Below, piece by piece: positions 38,688 to 39,016 of a stretch of DNA of 39,016 nt (its first letter is position 1; every line of letters starts with the position of its first letter). A program made the position numbers and the translations under genes. The notes under the pieces were generated by a model. The model saw only the letters and a list, made by a program, of their open reading frames with translations, did not search any database and was not told the DNA's origin. This stretch comes from Deltaproteobacteria bacterium (lineage in GTDB: Bacteria > Myxococcota_A > UBA9160 > UBA6930), in the NCBI GenBank assembly GCA_029261815.1, contig JAJDAQ010000102.1:1-39016 (forward strand), in the 5' to 3' direction.

Positions 38688-38888
38688 ATGGAGGTCCTCG
38701 TGGACGGCCTGATCGCCGCCATAGGCACGCCGGTCTGGGAGGACGCGCTCCTCGAGCTGGGCGTCCCCCGCTGGGCGCTCGCCGCGGCACCCGGCTCCGG
38801 CTCCGGCTTCGGCTCCGGCTCCGGCGACGGCTCCGGCTTCGGCTCCGGCTACGGCTACGGCTTCGGCTACGGCTCCGGCGATCGATGA
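38688..38888 (+). CDS. protein with Gly-X dipeptide repeat tail
   Basis: This 66-residue frame starts MEVLVDGLIAAIGTPVWEDALLELGVPRWALAAAPG and then becomes GSGSGFGSGSGDGSG and GYGYGFGYG-type repeats to GDR. The alternation of Gly with Ser, Phe, Tyr or Asp is exact over 30 residues, made from a GGC-TNC hexamer at the DNA level. Similar low-complexity Gly-Ser/Tyr proteins occur in phages, but no function is known. It overlaps the last gene by 4 bases. Confidence 0.6.
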   Translation: MEVLVDGLIAAIGTPVWEDALLELGVPRWALAAAPGSGSGFGSGSGDGSGFGSGYGYGFGYGSGDR

Positions 38889-39016
38889 GCGTCCAGTTCC
38901 TCGACGGCCCCGCCGAGGGCGTCTCGCTCGGCCTATGCCGCGCGCCGCTGTACCTTCGCGTTTGCCGCGGCCGCGGTGGCAAGTGGGACGCGCTCGACCA
39001 ACTCGACGACGAGCCG
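38885..39016 (+). CDS. conserved phage protein, cut by the window end
   Basis: ATG 38885 overlaps the previous stop (ATGA) and opens a frame running off the window: MSVQFLDGPAEGVSLGLCRA ... WDALDQLDDEP, 44 residues so far. The FLDGPAEG ... RAPLYLRV ... WDALDQLDDEP pattern is a common small phage protein found in many tailed phages between replication and packaging genes. Role unknown. Confidence 0.7.
   Translation, partial: MSVQFLDGPAEGVSLGLCRAPLYLRVCRGRGGKWDALDQLDDEP

Noticed and set aside
38282..38712. Open frames through the iterons giving repeated GLHGPG / CTDPGS peptides.
   Set aside because: The frames are open in several phases only because the 16-bp repeat has no stop codons; they lack ribosome sites and their sequence is wholly dictated by the palindromic repeat.

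Overview
The window is most of the genome of a temperate, tailed double-stranded DNA phage, or a prophage of one. It is very G+C-rich, with genes packed head to tail, many overlapping by 1-4 bases and many starting with GTG. No contractile-sheath gene is visible, and the tail set (tube protein, frameshifted chaperone pair, tape measure, hub) indicates a long non-contractile tail, i.e. siphovirus-like. A lipoprotein beside a holin-like gene suggests a Gram-negative host. The extreme GC3 and a lysine/alanine/proline histone-like tail would suit Myxococcota or a similar high-GC group, but no gene fixes the host.

Layout. (1) 62-10447: packaging and head genes: small-terminase candidate, large terminase, portal, an XkdF-type protease with an apparently nested scaffold gene, major capsid protein, decoration-type proteins, and head-tail connectors. 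(2) 10451-24331: tail tube, tail chaperone pair with a probable -1 frameshift, tape measure, baseplate/hub genes, fibronectin-III, parallel beta-helix and LamG receptor-side proteins, then a holin-like protein and a lipoprotein. (3) 24321-25306: small late genes, ending in a thermonuclease-family nuclease. (4) 25321-26609, minus strand: a two-gene operon encoding a ClpP/SDH-type serine protease with a long histone-H1-like tail plus a small partner, ended by a strong hairpin terminator. (5) 26610-27219: an attP-like region with the 3' half of a tRNA-Ile(GAT) gene, dyads, a 21-bp tandem repeat and a scrap of a second integrase, followed by the intact tyrosine integrase. (6) 28267-30610, minus strand: lysogeny genes including a DUF2335 membrane protein and the XRE-family repressor. 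(7) 30611-30727: divergent control region with a good promoter overlapped by a dyad operator. (8) 30728-38275: early operon of small genes, a ParB-like protein, a DGQHR-type ParB relative, an ASCH-like protein, a RecT-like annealing protein and a winged-helix replication protein. (9) 38276-38687: ten palindromic iterons and strong secondary structure, the best candidate replication origin. Two small genes follow, the last cut by the window end.

Inferred workings: the repressor at 29951-30610 probably binds the operators at 30632-30682 and silences the rightward early promoter. On induction the early operon would make the replication protein that acts at the adjacent iterons, plus recombination and ParB-like functions. 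Late genes then build the particle. Integration would use the integrase at the tRNA-derived core about 100 bases upstream of it. No endolysin is recognisable in the window. The most unusual items are the protease/histone-tail fusion operon, the iteron array, and the tRNA-Ile attP with its integrase remnant. All functional names rest on motifs and gene order read by eye; no database search was possible.
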